Shown here: positions 13,901-26,267 of the stretch, one piece after another
How positions within the stretch are numbered: position 1 is the stretch's first letter
How the letters are laid out: the number at the start of each line of letters is the position of its first letter
Source: Russula earlei
Lineage: Eukaryota > Basidiomycota > Agaricomycetes > Russulales > Russulaceae
DNA length: 64,000 nucleotides
Assembly (NCBI GenBank): GCA_025769875.1
Contig: JAGFNK010000082.1
Span: 62,001 to 126,000 of the forward strand
Direction of reading: 5' to 3'
Translations under genes and position numbers: made by a program
The notes under the pieces: generated by a model
Databases searched by the model: none
The model's input: the letters and a program-made list of their open reading frames with translations, nothing else
Told to the model about the DNA's origin: nothing

Positions 13901-16900
13901 CACGAATGGAAGGGCGTCACATACGATGACACAGACACCATTGTTCTACACCGTTTCTTTTCCAAGCATGCGGACAAGGTTGGTAAGGAACTCCTCAGTA
14001 TTATGAAGCCATCAGTAGAAGGGGACCCTTCCGCGATCAATGGTAAACGCGCATGGGATGCCCTCTGCAGCGCCTTGGTAGATCTTGGCCAGCCAATCGA
14101 GGTTCCGCGGCTTTCAGCAATGTCGAGCTCGGAACATCGGGAATATCTTGACCTCATGGCTAGGTATGACCGTGCTGATGTAACGGCGGTACGGGATGTC
14201 TTTGTAGATGCTAGCGCTGGAAAGGTATTTTTTGTTTCGCACTATGAGTTGGTCACCCTTAATCTACCTCTAGGATGAGGTGGCGAGATTCGTTTTCTTT
14301 GTCTCGAAGCTCGACGTGGAGACACTCGACATCGAGCTCTTGCTTTACCACATCTTCAAGGTTAGTTATCAGTTGATTTAGCCAGTGCTGATTGGCAATC
14401 ACGGTTCATACTCAGACTTTGACGTCACCCTCTGTTGCCGATGAGCGGCCATTCGAAATCATTTTTGACTGGACGTCGTTCTCTTCCTCCTCGCAAGTCC
14501 CCATGCAGTGGCTCAAGTATTGTATCGAAATTATCCCCCATGATTTCCGGGAAAGGTTTGAAACGGCTTATATTCTAAATCCCAACTCAGCTGCGGTCAA
14601 GTACCTTCGTAGGTTGTGGAACATTACAGCCGGTGCGTAATGAGTTCATGGTTCCCGTGTTGCCCTGACGAGAACCTCAGGTTCGCACCTGTCGAATCAA
14701 ATCAGGGCATGCTGCTCGGTCCAGGAGCTCCAGACCCTTGTGCCTGCCAGTGCGATCGTGCCCCTCGTCTATGCAAGTAAGCACGCCCGCTAGCTTGTGA
14801 TCGTCCTTCCCTGAACCGTATTCGTACCAGCGAGCCTCGAAGACGAATTACGCGAGGTGTTCGAGAAAGTGACAATGCGCCACTCGCCCCACATCCGGAT
14901 TCCAATTAGCCTCCAAGTTGGATTGAGTCATCTTCGTATCATTTCCGTAAGCTCCGTTTGGCTATCCTACGGCAGCGTGCTAACAAAGCAATGCTAGGAC
15001 AAGGCACAGCAAATATCTCCATTGCTGGGGTGTAAATACGTCGAAATCATTCCCTTTTCTGAAATCAGCGATGTCTACAATGTCTCGACGGGACATGACC
15101 CCTCGGAGTTTATCATCAGAAAGTCGCGACAATCAAATACACTGTACTTTTCGTCCTCTGCGCGTGACCAGATTGTCAAGGTGAGAAGTGCGCTTCTTTT
15201 TGGGGGGATTGTGGCCCATATCTTGTACTTCCCTTCACCTTCAGGCTATACGAGCAGCCAAGGGCCAGCTAAGAGCCACCCACCTGCCAGGTATGGAGCG
15301 ACTCTCGAGGCTTTCTAACGTCAGCGCTGCTCTCCTTCACATCGCCATGCGCAATATGGGCACTGAGAACCCTGAGCTTAGCGGAGCATCCTACGAACTT
15401 CTAGCAGCCGTCGTGGGCTCGTTCGACCTGGATGCCAGTCCCATTATGACGACGAAAGGTGGGTTGGTGATGTCAGCAGTGTGGGTGCACATTGACAATA
15501 CATCGTAGGTCTATGGATTGGTGGCCCTTCTTCACCATTCCTCGTTTCACTCAGTGAACGAATTGCGACCCTCGTTCCTCACCTTACGCTTGACTTCGTA
15601 TCAGAAGTATGCAGCACGCTCTCCAAGTCGGGTCCAACTCTGAAGCTGCACTGTTTATCATACATGAACCCATGGCTTAAAAATCTCTCGTTCTTCGCGG
15701 AGCCAACAAATGCAAGCTTTGACCACTCGGGGGCTAAACTTCGTGACTGCATACGCCTTCTTATCGAGCTCACTATCGCAGATCCACAGGTGCGATTTCA
15801 TGGATCAGATCGTAGAGTGTTGTACCATCTGACGCGCTTCATTGCAGCTGCTCATGACGTCACAGAAAGCCATCTGGACGGAGATTTCGAGGCTTGACAG
15901 TGCCGTCGTAAACATTGCTCTCGATGAGCTTATGCGTGCTGCTATTGACGGCGGGGCCAGCTCTCACGCTTGTGAAGTGATCGCTTTAGTCATGACGCCG
16001 CTTTCATCCATCAACGTTCGTGGTCAAATATTGTCTAAGATGCGCAAGGTAGGTTACAGTTTATACAACCGTTGGAATTGCCTGACGAGGATATGCAGGC
16101 ACTTGGCAAAGCATCTGTGAAGCCGACGGGCACACTCGCGGAAAACCCGCACTGGAATGAGATCGCGTCTCTTTCACGCCTAGCCCTAGTCGCATCCCAA
16201 CAATCAAAGCAGCCTAATGTCGCACAATTCTACACACCTGAGCTCATACATATTATCACGCTCATTGCAGCCACCGGAGAAGTCGTGGTCCGCGCGACTG
16301 TTTGGGGGCTTGTCATGGACTTTCTGCAATCGCTATGGTTGTCCCGCTCCTCTGATGCTATCGCGGGTCCCGAAATACATCTTCTTCACGAAGAAGGAAG
16401 TCGCTTAGAGCAACTTAAGCTCTTCGGTCTCAGCCGCGCCCCTTGGACGAATGAACTCATTGCCTACGATCCGGTGACAGATGGCGAGATTCTGGATTGC
16501 CAAGAAGGACTAACCCGCTTCCTTATCCGTGTGATGGAGGCCGCAGCGCAAAGTCGAGGTAGGCTTTCTACCACTGTCACCGCTATGTGAACACTCATTT
16601 TGCCTTCAGGGTTGCTCAACGTGTGGCGAGCTCGCTGGATGAGCTTGGTTACCTCGACAGCATTCCAAATTTCCCCAACTATCCAATTTCGCGCGTTCGT
16701 TGTCCTCGGAGAATTGGCAACGGCGGAAGTCGATGACGATTTCTTCTATCAAATGCTTGTTGCCTTCAGGAGCACTCTTATCCGAACCACACAGTCGACA
16801 ATCTCGGTTGTCAGTATGCTTCGATGCATTCGCAACGTTGTGCCCGCTTTGCAGCCTGGGTCACGGTACTTAGGCCCTATTTTCTGGCTTGCAGTCTCTC

Positions 16901-17950
16901 TCCTTCAGTTCGGACATATGGCCTTCTATGCAGAGGCATCGCAACTGCTGCGTGTTACAATCCACCACCTCTCAGATCAAGGACTAGTCCAAGAGCAAGG
17001 GGGTTGCGCAATCTCTACTCGAGCACAGATATGGCTTCCAAGAGATCGCCAGTCAGCTCGACCAAACCCTCAAGATATCTTTCGAATCGAACTTTTCTTT
17101 CTCCCTTGCGTCAATACTAGTCAAGGGCTTCAAGCTAAAATCCTTCAAACCCGTCGCTCTAGACGCCCTCCGAACTATGTTACGAGTCAGTTCGCGCGCC
17201 TGCAACAAATGACGAGGATGATCCACAAGCACCTCCTGGCCCAAAAGTCACGTCAGACTCGCTCGGCTACTTCCTGGCGTTGCTATCAGCATGCTCCAAC
17301 GCGGAGGAAGTTCAGAGAATTACTACACGACGCCAATCTAGATGAGTATTCAATTGGAGACGATCCGACAGACAGTGTGGATGAAGACGTACCAAGCGTC
17401 CCTCTGGAATTGCTAAACGTCGCAGACACAAACTCGGCATTGCTTGTGATTTCCTTCATCGGTGTTATGCTGGAAATCTCACAAGGCGAGAACACGGAAA
17501 CAGAGATATACTTCAGGCTACTCTCGGACGTATCAATGGCCTACCCCGAAGTTCTCACGATGTGGTCGGTATCCTTTGTTAGGTTCAATCTGCTGCTTTG
17601 GTCATTTGCTCACGCTTAGATTATACAGCTACGATAGTTTGCAAGAGCGCGTGAAAGACGCCTTCGCAGGATCCTCGAACTCCCATGTCCTGAGCGCCGC
17701 TTCGAATGTCTTCCATATCGTTCTCCAGGACCCGAGCCGATCTGGAGGATGGAGCTCCATGTCTACGTTAGCTACCGTGGAGGAGAGCGGCAGTGGGATA
17801 TCCACGGGACGGACGCAAAGAGAAGCCCTGGAAGAGCAGAACATGGGCGGATTGTGCACGGCTTTCCAGTTCATAGCGACAAGCAAGGTGAATGCGACAG
17901 CACAGGTTGCGAATTGGATCGCGGAGCTTGTTCGAGAAATAACGGAATGA
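7963..17950 (+). CDS. Ira1/Ira2/neurofibromin-type Ras GTPase-activating protein
   Basis: This is a giant RasGAP of the yeast Ira/human NF1 family that switches off Ras and so lowers cAMP/PKA signalling. I estimate about 2,700 residues and about 30 small introns. An N-terminal helical region ([22 protein letters not shown]) leads to the GAP domain near 12,880-13,800. That domain has the arginine-finger motif LFRGNS (about 13,090-13,107) and [14 protein letters not shown], which spans the intron at 13,542-13,591. A CRAL-TRIO-like segment follows (about 14,280-14,950), then a PH-like segment with [24 protein letters not shown] (about 15,020-15,105), then HEAT-like repeats with [21 protein letters not shown]. 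This domain order is that of neurofibromin. The start is the first in-frame ATG (ATGATG). Four apparent +1 frameshifts lie near the 3' end: a G run at 16,999-17,003, CTG at 17,200, CAG at 17,313 and CAG at 17,626. Removing one base at each restores family-like sequence, so I do not call it a pseudogene. Confidence 0.9.
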
Positions 17951-18103
17951 AGAATCTCAATCTCTCGGTAGACCGGTTAGCTATACGTACATTATGATTG
18001 TTGTTCCATGTTGTCACCGCTTTATTTATGATACAACCAGATAATAAGATATCTCTCGTACTACTCCGAGCTCGATCACAGCTTTTACTTTTGGAACACA
18101 CCT

Positions 18104-21100
18104 ATGTCGCAGGGTTCTACGCCTGTTTCAAACTCACCACTATCACGCAGCTTTCTCGATGCCTCCACCGCTATCGACGATCTCACTCGCTCATTGGTCG
18201 ACTATTCCCGCGTTTCTACTCCAGATCCTCCGTTACACCTTCCGGAATGCGAGTGTAATACGGAGGACAGCGAATACACCAAGGCATGGCTGGCTGTGAA
18301 GGCCAAGTTGGAGAGCCGCCTCGTTCTCAGCGCGGGTGCGTCGTATAGTGCCCTTGTTGATGCCCGACTCGAATTGATCACGCATAGAGGTCGGGCAGGC
18401 CTTGTTACAGAGACACGAAGCGTACGTTCGGAGGGTGCAGGCGCGTCCCTTCCTACCCTTGTTCCCTTTGCGTCCACTGAGCTCGTCCAGGCCACGAAGC
18501 ATGCGAGCAACCGACCGAAACCGGACGATGATCCTCCCGATCCCGAAATTAGCCCGGCTACCCGCAAACAGATGGAGGACAGAATAGCTGAACTTTCACG
18601 GGAGAACGCCGTACTCGAGAAGGTCACAACCTTTATAATAATTTGAAACTGATCGGGGTGCGCTGACACTCTTCCTCTCAATTTCCAGCGTTTCAGCCAG
18701 GCGCTTCTTAACAACGAACTCGCCGAAGTATCGAACAAGACTCTTTCTGCCGATTTGCAGGAGTCGCGCGTCGCGTTCAATCGCCTGTCGACGGAACACG
18801 CTCGCTCTGTTGGCTGGGAGGAGCGCCTCCGCGACGCATTGCAGGAACGGGATGACTTCCACCAGGAGAGGGACAGCGAGGCACAAAAGCTCCGGACCAC
18901 AGAAGCCAGGCTGGCTTCTCTCAGTGATAAATGCGGTGAGCCTAGTCCTCAGTCGATTGATCTTCCTCGTTGGTTCACACTTCACGAAGCCAAGCTGGAC
19001 TTGGAGGTTCGCGTGCTCGAAGAGCAGTTGGAGGAAGAGCGGAAGAAGCATATTCAAATGTCGGAGGAAATAATGCGCGAGGCCAAGCAATGGCTAGCTG
19101 GGCTACAACATTCGGTGGGCCTTTGCATCGCTATACAGAGTGCCACCTTCAGCTCATGAATACGTGAGAAGCGGGTTGACTTGACGTCTATTGAACACCA
19201 TGACGAGATTATGAAACTTTTGGAATCACTTGTGGCTGAGAAAGAGGCCCTCAGAAAGAGCAACGTTGAGCTTCACGAACTTCTGTCCGAGTCTCGGGAG
19301 GCTCTACAAACACTACAGGAAGAACGTCTAGCTTCTCCAGACGATGGTATGTGATAGGCCAGTCATCTTCAGGCTTCCTAACCTAATCACCTACCACAAG
19401 GTCGAATGCTATCTCCACCCTCTATACGACCCCACGATATTCCCATGCCATCTGCCTCGTTGGTTTGTGGAACAGCTCCCTCACCTCTTTCCCCCATCTC
19501 AAGTATATTCTCATTGCATGACCAATCTGTAATTGTCAAGCGTCCTCTCAACTTAGAGTCACCATCCCATCGGAGTTTCGTGAGTATAGTGTAGCGTTTC
19601 CGAAATTTATCCTAATGATCTACTAGGAGCCCTTGACACCAGAGACTAGCCAACCTCCACTCTCTTCTGGCTCGCCTCAACCAAGACATATTAGACGGAG
19701 GAGGGAACCAAATTCTGACATCGATGTTGAAATCGAATCTTGGAGTACTACAAACGAGTCGGATGACGATGCCACACCCGGGAAGCCGAAAAGGGAGAAA
19801 TCGAAATCTTTGTACTCATTGCAACGCCATCGGGCAGTTCAGACAGATTCTCGAGATTGGAACGAGACACTATCTCCCACAGGCTACGGCGACCAACTAT
19901 CTCTTCCCCTATCTTCTAACGAAGGCGAATCCGAATCATCTTCTTTGGCTGACAACCCATCTACTCTCGGTATTCTCTTGGAGCATGTCCACCAGCTATT
20001 CAACAAGATTACACAAGCCGATGCGCGAACATTAACCACCCGCTTGAAGCGACAAAATATTCTAGGGGCCGACATCAGCTATCTATCACATTCGACTGTT
20101 GATGGAATTATTGCGGAAGTGGCAAACCTACGCACCATCTTCCGCGCTGCGTTGGAGGATGACAAATTTACAACGATTTGCACGCGGCGTGACATGCGAA
20201 ATCTCCTCAAGTTTTTGAAGGACATTTTCAAAGAACTCGGCACCCTACGTACCACGCTTAATGACGTAGTTCTCGACCCATCTATCGCACCGAGAGTCCG
20301 CGAAATGACGATGAATCCCATGGTTCAATCTCCATCCGGTGAGAAGGCTCCTTCATCGAGCTCCGGGAGCGGATGGATGGCACCACTTTCGAAGCTCTTC
20401 AGTAGCACTACCTTAAGTGATTCAAAACGTGGTGCATCACCACATGGCGTAAATCAAGGACGCGGGCCTACATGGCTCCCTCCCCGCATTGTTCCTAAGC
20501 TTGGTCCCGCTACGTCGGCCTCCACCACGACAGTGAACGTAGAGTTCACAGGGACTAGCGCAGGGCGTGCCGTCACCAAAATGAGTCCTATCGCACAAGA
20601 AGCCGCGCAGGGTCCAACGGCGCCAGTTACGACCCGCAGCACTTCGGTCAATCTCATGGGTATTTTCGCTGGTGCACCGCGTAACGATCCGTGGATCGTG
20701 CTCCCTCAAGGGGTTTCACAGTCACAGGGAGAAAAAGGTGATCGGCTGCGGCGTACAACGCTTGGGCGTGCCGCAGGTCGAGCCATGGCTGAAAGCCCCA
20801 CACAAAGCTTCCTTCCGCGCAACGTCGACGCGGTCATTGACCCTCGCGCATCTTCAGAGGAACGCGGTGGGATCGATCCAGCACGTAGCCTGCGCACGCG
20901 AGGACTCTCAGACTCGTCCATCCGCTCGACGTTCCTTCAACACGCAGAAGCGGCATCGGTGACTCTGTCTCCCAACCCACCAGAAGCCGATGGCGGGCGA
21001 ACTGTGTTGGGTGCCTTTGGCCAGACGGTTCATGGTGTCCGTAGTATTGCGAACCCTCGCGGCACCACCTCACCTCCCAGTTCATCTCAGCTTTCGCCGT

Positions 21101-21255
21101 CGCGTGCAGCGTCGCCGCGCTTAGGACGGCTTATGCCAAACATATCGTCTTGGGCCACCACATCACGGACGCTCGACTCCCCCGACCCGGATGCCTACGT
21201 GGGGAGTCTTATATCTAACGCCCCTTTGCGGCCGTTGGATAGGGGAGAGCTTTGA
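18104..21255 (+). CDS. Coiled-coil protein of unknown function
   Basis: I do not recognise the family. The spliced gene has six exons, with introns after LEK, after DKC, after LQHS, after SPDD and after HRSF; all have GT-AG ends. The N-terminal third is followed by long charged heptad-rich stretches (for example EVRVLEEQLEEERKKHIQMS and HDEIMKLLESLVAEKEAL), which indicate an extended coiled coil. The last large exon holds a Ser/Pro-rich linker and then a compact conserved-looking helical block (LLEHVHQLFNKITQADARTL through LRTTLNDVVLDPS). After that comes a long disordered tail rich in Ser, Thr, Pro and Arg. No membrane segment or catalytic motif is visible. It could be a cytoskeletal or polarity scaffold, but that is only a guess from the architecture. 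It ends tail-to-tail with the zinc-knuckle gene, 190 bp away. Confidence 0.8.
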
Positions 21256-21447
21256 TATAAAAAGCTTTTTTTTTTTGAAGATCTCCTTCCCACTGTATAA
21301 CATTTTAATATACCTGGATAGTCTGACCTGCGAGAGATCGCCGCCTGCAATGTTGATGGGATAGGGCTAAGCGTCGCCGTGTGCGCGAAGCGATCATAAT
21401 TTCTACTCAAGACGAGAATAGGCAAACCACTGGGGTAGATGTTGACG

Positions 21448-23712
21448 TTATCGCGCATACCCCCCTTTATATTGCGGGCTTCGTGGGCGCCGGTCGTCCC
21501 GACTTGTCCGAGACTCGCGCTTTGGATCTCGGTTTCGGCCCTCTTCCCGTCGACCATCACCGTTCTTCGACTCCTCGCGCCACAGGCGCGAAGAGTTGAC
21601 TCCGCTCGCAGATCCGCGGATGCGCAGCTCGAGCCGGTCTCCGCCTCCATCTCGATCCCTCTCACGATCCCGGTCCCAATCACGATCACGGCCACGACTT
21701 CGTTCCCAGCCACCACCACGGTCGCGTTCGTGTTCGCGGTTTCGGTCTCGATCTCTTTCACGGTCACGGTCACGGTCACGGTCGCGGCCATGAGGACCTG
21801 GCTGGCGGTGACCACGAGAACGACGATCGTCGTTGTCGATGGACACTCGCTCGAGCAAGCTCAGCCTGCGCGGCGGCGGCGGTGGCGGTGGCGGCGGCGG
21901 CGCGTCGTCGCTCTTCAACGCTCTTCCGAACCGGATTTTCGTGTCTTTCGTCGCAGCCTCCGCAACGCCGCCGCCGCCGCCGCCGCCTTGATGGGTCGCC
22001 GCTCGCGTTCCGCGATTGCGCACGTTCCGCGCATTCTCGAACCAATCGCTCTGGTCGTCTTGCTCCTGCTCCTGCAGCTCGAGCGCCCGTTGCTCCATCC
22101 GCACCCGATCCCTCTTGCGCGCTCGCTTGCCGACGTTTATCGGCGCGTTCGCGCCCCAGCCATCGCCGAAGGTTTCGTCATTTTCCCAAGCGCGCGGGCC
22201 GCGGGGACGGACCGCCGCGGTGGCGGCATCTGAGAATGGGCCGGAGAGTGTGTTGTAGAGGCCGAAGGCGGACGGCTCGGACGGCACGTCGTGTGGGCGA
22301 GGAAGCTCGTTGCAGTCCTGTGGCGCGGTAAAAAGGGCTGAGTAACCGCGACAAGGGAGGGGGGGAAGACATTTGTGAGGCTTACGTCGCCGAGGTGCCC
22401 GCTGTTTCCACAGTTGTAGCACCACTCGTCACTTGCGATGTATCCTTCCCCACCTCGGCTGAGGGAGAGTGATCGTTTTGATTCTCGGAGTTGTAGTACG
22501 GCCTCGCGCTCGCGGTCGGTAAGGTATTCGTACAATCTCCAGATTGTGGGGCATTCCTAAATCGGTGATCAGGATTATCTGTCTTGTACAGGAGGACTTT
22601 GACCGTACGTTCGTGTTGTGATTATCTGATCCACAACGATCACAGTCATCGAATTTATTCACCATACCACGTGCATGCCGATTTGGGCAGTCCTGCTCAA
22701 ATAATTGGCCCTTGCTCATCTTTGGAGGGATGTCATACCTTATTGATGTGTCCCTTCATACCGCACGTGAAGCACGTCTTGCTGATCGGACAACTGCGTG
22801 TGGAATGCTCATCGCGCGCGCCACAAGTCAAGCACTTTGTCACGGAAATCAGAGAGCGGTGTTAGCTTCTGATGATGCAAACTACACGTACGATCCTTAC
22901 AGGACAGTCATTCGTCCTGTGTTCGCTTTCTGCGCCACATCGTTTGCAAACAAAGCGCGCCTGCTTTTGTTCCTCTGCCGGAGCCTCAAAATATCGCACC
23001 ACATCCGGTGCCTATGAGCGATGAGCGATGGAATCACGGAAGCAAAGGGAATTGCTGCGCGCACCAGACGGTCATCGTAGTCAAGGTATTCGATGTAAGA
23101 ATCTGAATCTGAGTCCGGCGGTTGGACAATTTGCACCGGCAAGTCATACCCGTCACCGCCGGGATCGAGAACTGATACGTGCGCAGGTAAGAGTAGTCGA
23201 GTCTTGTCTGTGACCGATGGGTGCGCGGTTGGCTCTGCGGTCATGGCGTCACCCCCGGCTTCGAACGCCACACACGCCGGCACCAACGCCGACGAGGTAT
23301 CGACAAAAAACAGCTTCTCATCGTCCAAGGTGGCCAGCGCGTGGTGCTGGGTGTCCTCGCGCGAAGACGGAGCGGCATCCTGATCCTTATCCTTGCTCTT
23401 CTTCGAGCGTCGCCTCTTCTTCCTCGTTGACTCGCCATTGCCGAGTTTAGCGTCCTCCGCCAGTTGTGATTCCGTGCTTTCACTGGACTGCACATGACCA
23501 CGCTCAAGGGAGCCGGCTCGCGATGCTGGTGGACGGCTGCGCGCCCTACCGATCTCGCCGTTCTTGCGCTTGTGAACCGCCGCCCCGGTTGCGCTCTTTT
23601 CCGGATCCACATCTGTGGCGTGGTGGACTACGATTACTGTTTGAGCTTCGTTGTCGATGGCAGGGGGGCTGTCGGTGAGATCGATAATTTCTACGACGGC
23701 GTTGGATGTCAT
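21448..23712 (-). CDS. Air1/Air2-like zinc-knuckle protein of the TRAMP complex
   Basis: This is an RNA-binding protein of the Air1/Air2 type, the subunit that links a poly(A) polymerase and the Mtr4 helicase in nuclear RNA surveillance. Five CCHC knuckles follow one another: CKRCGAESEHRTNDC, CLTCGARDEHSTRSC, CFTCGMKGHINKDC, CDRCGSDNHNTNEC and CYNCGNSGHLGDDC. Five knuckles is the family number. Several are split by the five introns: after DDRL (53 nt), after PVRI, after HINK, after NHNTN and after HLGD. Upstream is an acidic and basic low-complexity N-terminus containing RKKRRRSKKSKDKD. The C-terminus is unusual: a run of Gly, then about ten Pro, then a long Arg-Asp/Arg-Glu dipeptide tract ending KGGYAR. 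This RD/RE tail is also seen in splicing-related proteins and probably mediates protein-RNA contacts. Confidence 0.88.
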
Positions 23713-24783
23713 GGCTCTAAGCGAAACTAAACAGGGATTTCATCGGCCCGGGATTCCCTCGCTTTCTTTGTGTAAAACAGTATTTCTACGTCTCTTTTGT
23801 CCTCCCACCTGACAGCCTCGATCCCTGCCCGAAGTAATATCTCGTGCGTCCAAGACCCAGAAACCAAGCAACTCTTGAACAGGAATCAGCTCGTCCAGCC
23901 GACAGTAAACAACTAACGAACAAACCTGAAAAGTAGTAGGACGACTACAAACGAGATATTGCCATGCGTTGCGGGATTCCAGAGCTCTGGTCGATATTTG
24001 AGGGAATCCGGAAGACAAATAAAACTCGCAATGATGCTGACAACGTTGGTCAGAACGTGTGAGGCGATTGGGCGCACGAACGGCTTACTGCGTTGCCTAG
24101 GAGAAGGGAGAAATTGTCGTGAATCAGCTCGTGGGACCAGATCGATGTGTGGGTGGCTGACTCACGTCTGCTATTACCATCGCCAAAAGACTCGCACCTA
24201 GTATGTGCTCCTGTGCGGCAGGATTATCGGGAAGTGCGTCCCTTACCGCGCGGAAGACCAGGGACGAGAGCATTCCCAGCAGCAGATAACCTGTCACACT
24301 CGAAGATCAGGACGGGGGGAGAAGCATGGCCCACCAGACACACAGTTTCCCAATTGCCAAACGGCCATGAGAGTGCGAGCATCTATGCTAGCAACATGTT
24401 CATGTGGGGCCGGAATCAACTCATGGTGGAACCAGGCAGCGCCGGGAGTGAACCAGATGAGAATAGCTGGCAAGATGGTGATGCCTGTGACATGAGCCTA
24501 GTCAAACTCGGAGAGAACAGGAGCACAAGTGAGGTGGATACTCGGTTCTATGTATAGGAAGAGTGCTTTGTACACTCCAGGCAAGGCAGGGAAATCTGAC
24601 ATTGTGACAATGGTGGCTGGGATCAAACAAACCCGGCCGTTCGTTACGTTCCGCCCAACCCGTGACAGCGTCCGCACCTCGCTGTCATCTTCGTGAGCTC
24701 TACTTTAATGATGCTCATCACGTTTACTGATGGCTACAACGGCGCGGCGTTAGTTATCAACATCCGATCTTCGGTGAAAATCA
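23713..24783. promoter_or_regulatory. Divergent promoter region between the Air-like gene and CAF16
   Basis: About 1.07 kb lies between two outward-facing start codons. Open frames on either strand are short and have no family resemblance. No specific regulatory motif can be named with confidence. Confidence 0.45.
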
Positions 24784-26011
24784 ATGGCTAGTGTTTCCGA
24801 AATTCTCGTCCAGAACTTGACATACCACCACGATCCATCTGCGCCAGCATCATTGAGCGACATCAATATCGATCTACCAAAGGGTTCGCGTACGATTCTT
24901 ATTGGCGCGAATGGGGGTGCGTTTCCCCCTCGTTACGATCGATGGCAATGTATTTAAACACTCGTTTCATTAGCCGGTAAATCGACACTTCTTCAGATTC
25001 TGGCGGGCAAGCGCCTAGTCACATCAGAGGGAGCCCAGATTCTAATACAGGGTCGCGACGTCTTCCGACAATCCCTACCGGGGGTCACATATCTTGGTAC
25101 AGAATGGAAAGTTTTAACGGAAGCGATCGTCGCGAGCGGGTATGTCTCAACTAAAGGCAATACAGGGCGATGAATCCGGTCGTACGCGGTGACATTGTAG
25201 TTGAGCACTTGCTCAACTCCGTCGGTGGGTATCGGCACAAGGAGCGCCGTGATTATCTGCTCGATATCCTCGATGTGGATCTCGATTGGCACATGCACGC
25301 CATATCCGATGGCGAGAGACGGCGCGTGCAGCTATGCATGGGACTCATGCAACCGTGGGATGTCCTGTTGCTTGATGAGGTAGGTCACGCATGGGTCATG
25401 ACAAGCGTGTCTTGAACCAACCCTTTCTGTGGTGGGAAAACTCGGTCTGCGCAGGTTACCGTCGATCTGGATGTGCAAGTTCGCGACGATCTGTTGTCCT
25501 TTTTGAAAGAGGACGGCGAATGTCGCTCTGCGACCATTCTCTGTTGAGTTTTTGTTGATCAGACCCTCATTTTACGCGCTAATGTATATCAAATTAGACG
25601 CCACTCACATTTTTGATGGGTTGAATGAGTTTCCCACGCACATCGCACACATGCGCTTTGGAAGTTTTGTTACGAACCCGATCCCGTGGCCTGCCTCAAC
25701 GATCGATCCACCGGTGGGCAACAATGTAGGAGTACTGGACCGAGCATTGTTCCCGATCGCTCTGCGGTGGCTACGCGAGGACCGTGAGTACCGTCGGGTA
25801 CTGGAGAGCGCCGGTCGAAGGACTCGTGGTGCTAGACGCGGACAGGTACGGATGGCCTCATTAAGTCCGTAATTTGGGGTTGTGCAGCTAATTGAATGCC
25901 TAGGCTCTACCGTCGAGTTCTGAGGAATTTTATAGAAAGTAAGTACTTGGGTGGCTTGGAGTGGATCGTACATGGGCCTTGACATACCACAGATACGACT
26001 ACAGTCACTGA
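24784..26011 (+). CDS. CAF16: Caf16-like soluble ABC ATPase
   Basis: This is a non-transporter ABC ATPase of the Caf16 family, which is associated with the CCR4-NOT transcription regulator. The Walker A motif GANGAGKST is split by the first intron (24,917-24,973). It is followed by YLGTEW, the signature [14 protein letters not shown], Walker B VLLLDEVTVDLD (split by the intron at 25,380-25,454) and the H-loop YATHIFDG (split by the intron at 25,543-25,597). No membrane domain is present, as expected. The last intron joins to a tiny exon encoding YDYSH and a stop at 26,009-26,011. The junction after TEW is not clean. The best fit is a GT at 25,111 to the AG at 25,165 with one surplus A in the AAA at 25,108-25,110. 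The alternative is a 26-nt intron from 25,140, which is too short to be convincing. Confidence 0.87.
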
Positions 26012-26267
26012 AACATCCTCATTTTGTATTATCGATTAAGTTAGTTTCATGGGGATCAATATTACATAATCGCAGTGACCATCGCCGCCGGTCGCTTGCG
26101 CGCTTTGTGCGATCGGCCGTTTCTCTTTTACTTTCCTCACCACCCCTCCTTTCTCCTCCTCTTCCCGGTCCTACAACTACCTCCAGCATCTTCTCATCAG
26201 ACGCTGCTGGACACTCACACGTTATTTTTACTATCTGACCACATACTCTCATTTTCCTCCGTTCGCT

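Noticed and set aside
7963..17950. First impression of a Tao3/Mor2/Pag1 cell-morphogenesis scaffold
   Set aside because: The LFRGNS arginine finger, [10 protein letters not shown] and the neurofibromin-like CRAL-TRIO/PH segment show it is an Ira/NF1 RasGAP.
21596..21815. Plus-strand frames of Arg-Ser or Thr-Val dipeptides
   Set aside because: They are antisense shadows of the RD/RE tail of the Air-like gene.
25140..25165. A 26-nt intron in CAF16
   Set aside because: It is far below the size of all other introns here. A longer intron plus one surplus A in an AAA fits better.
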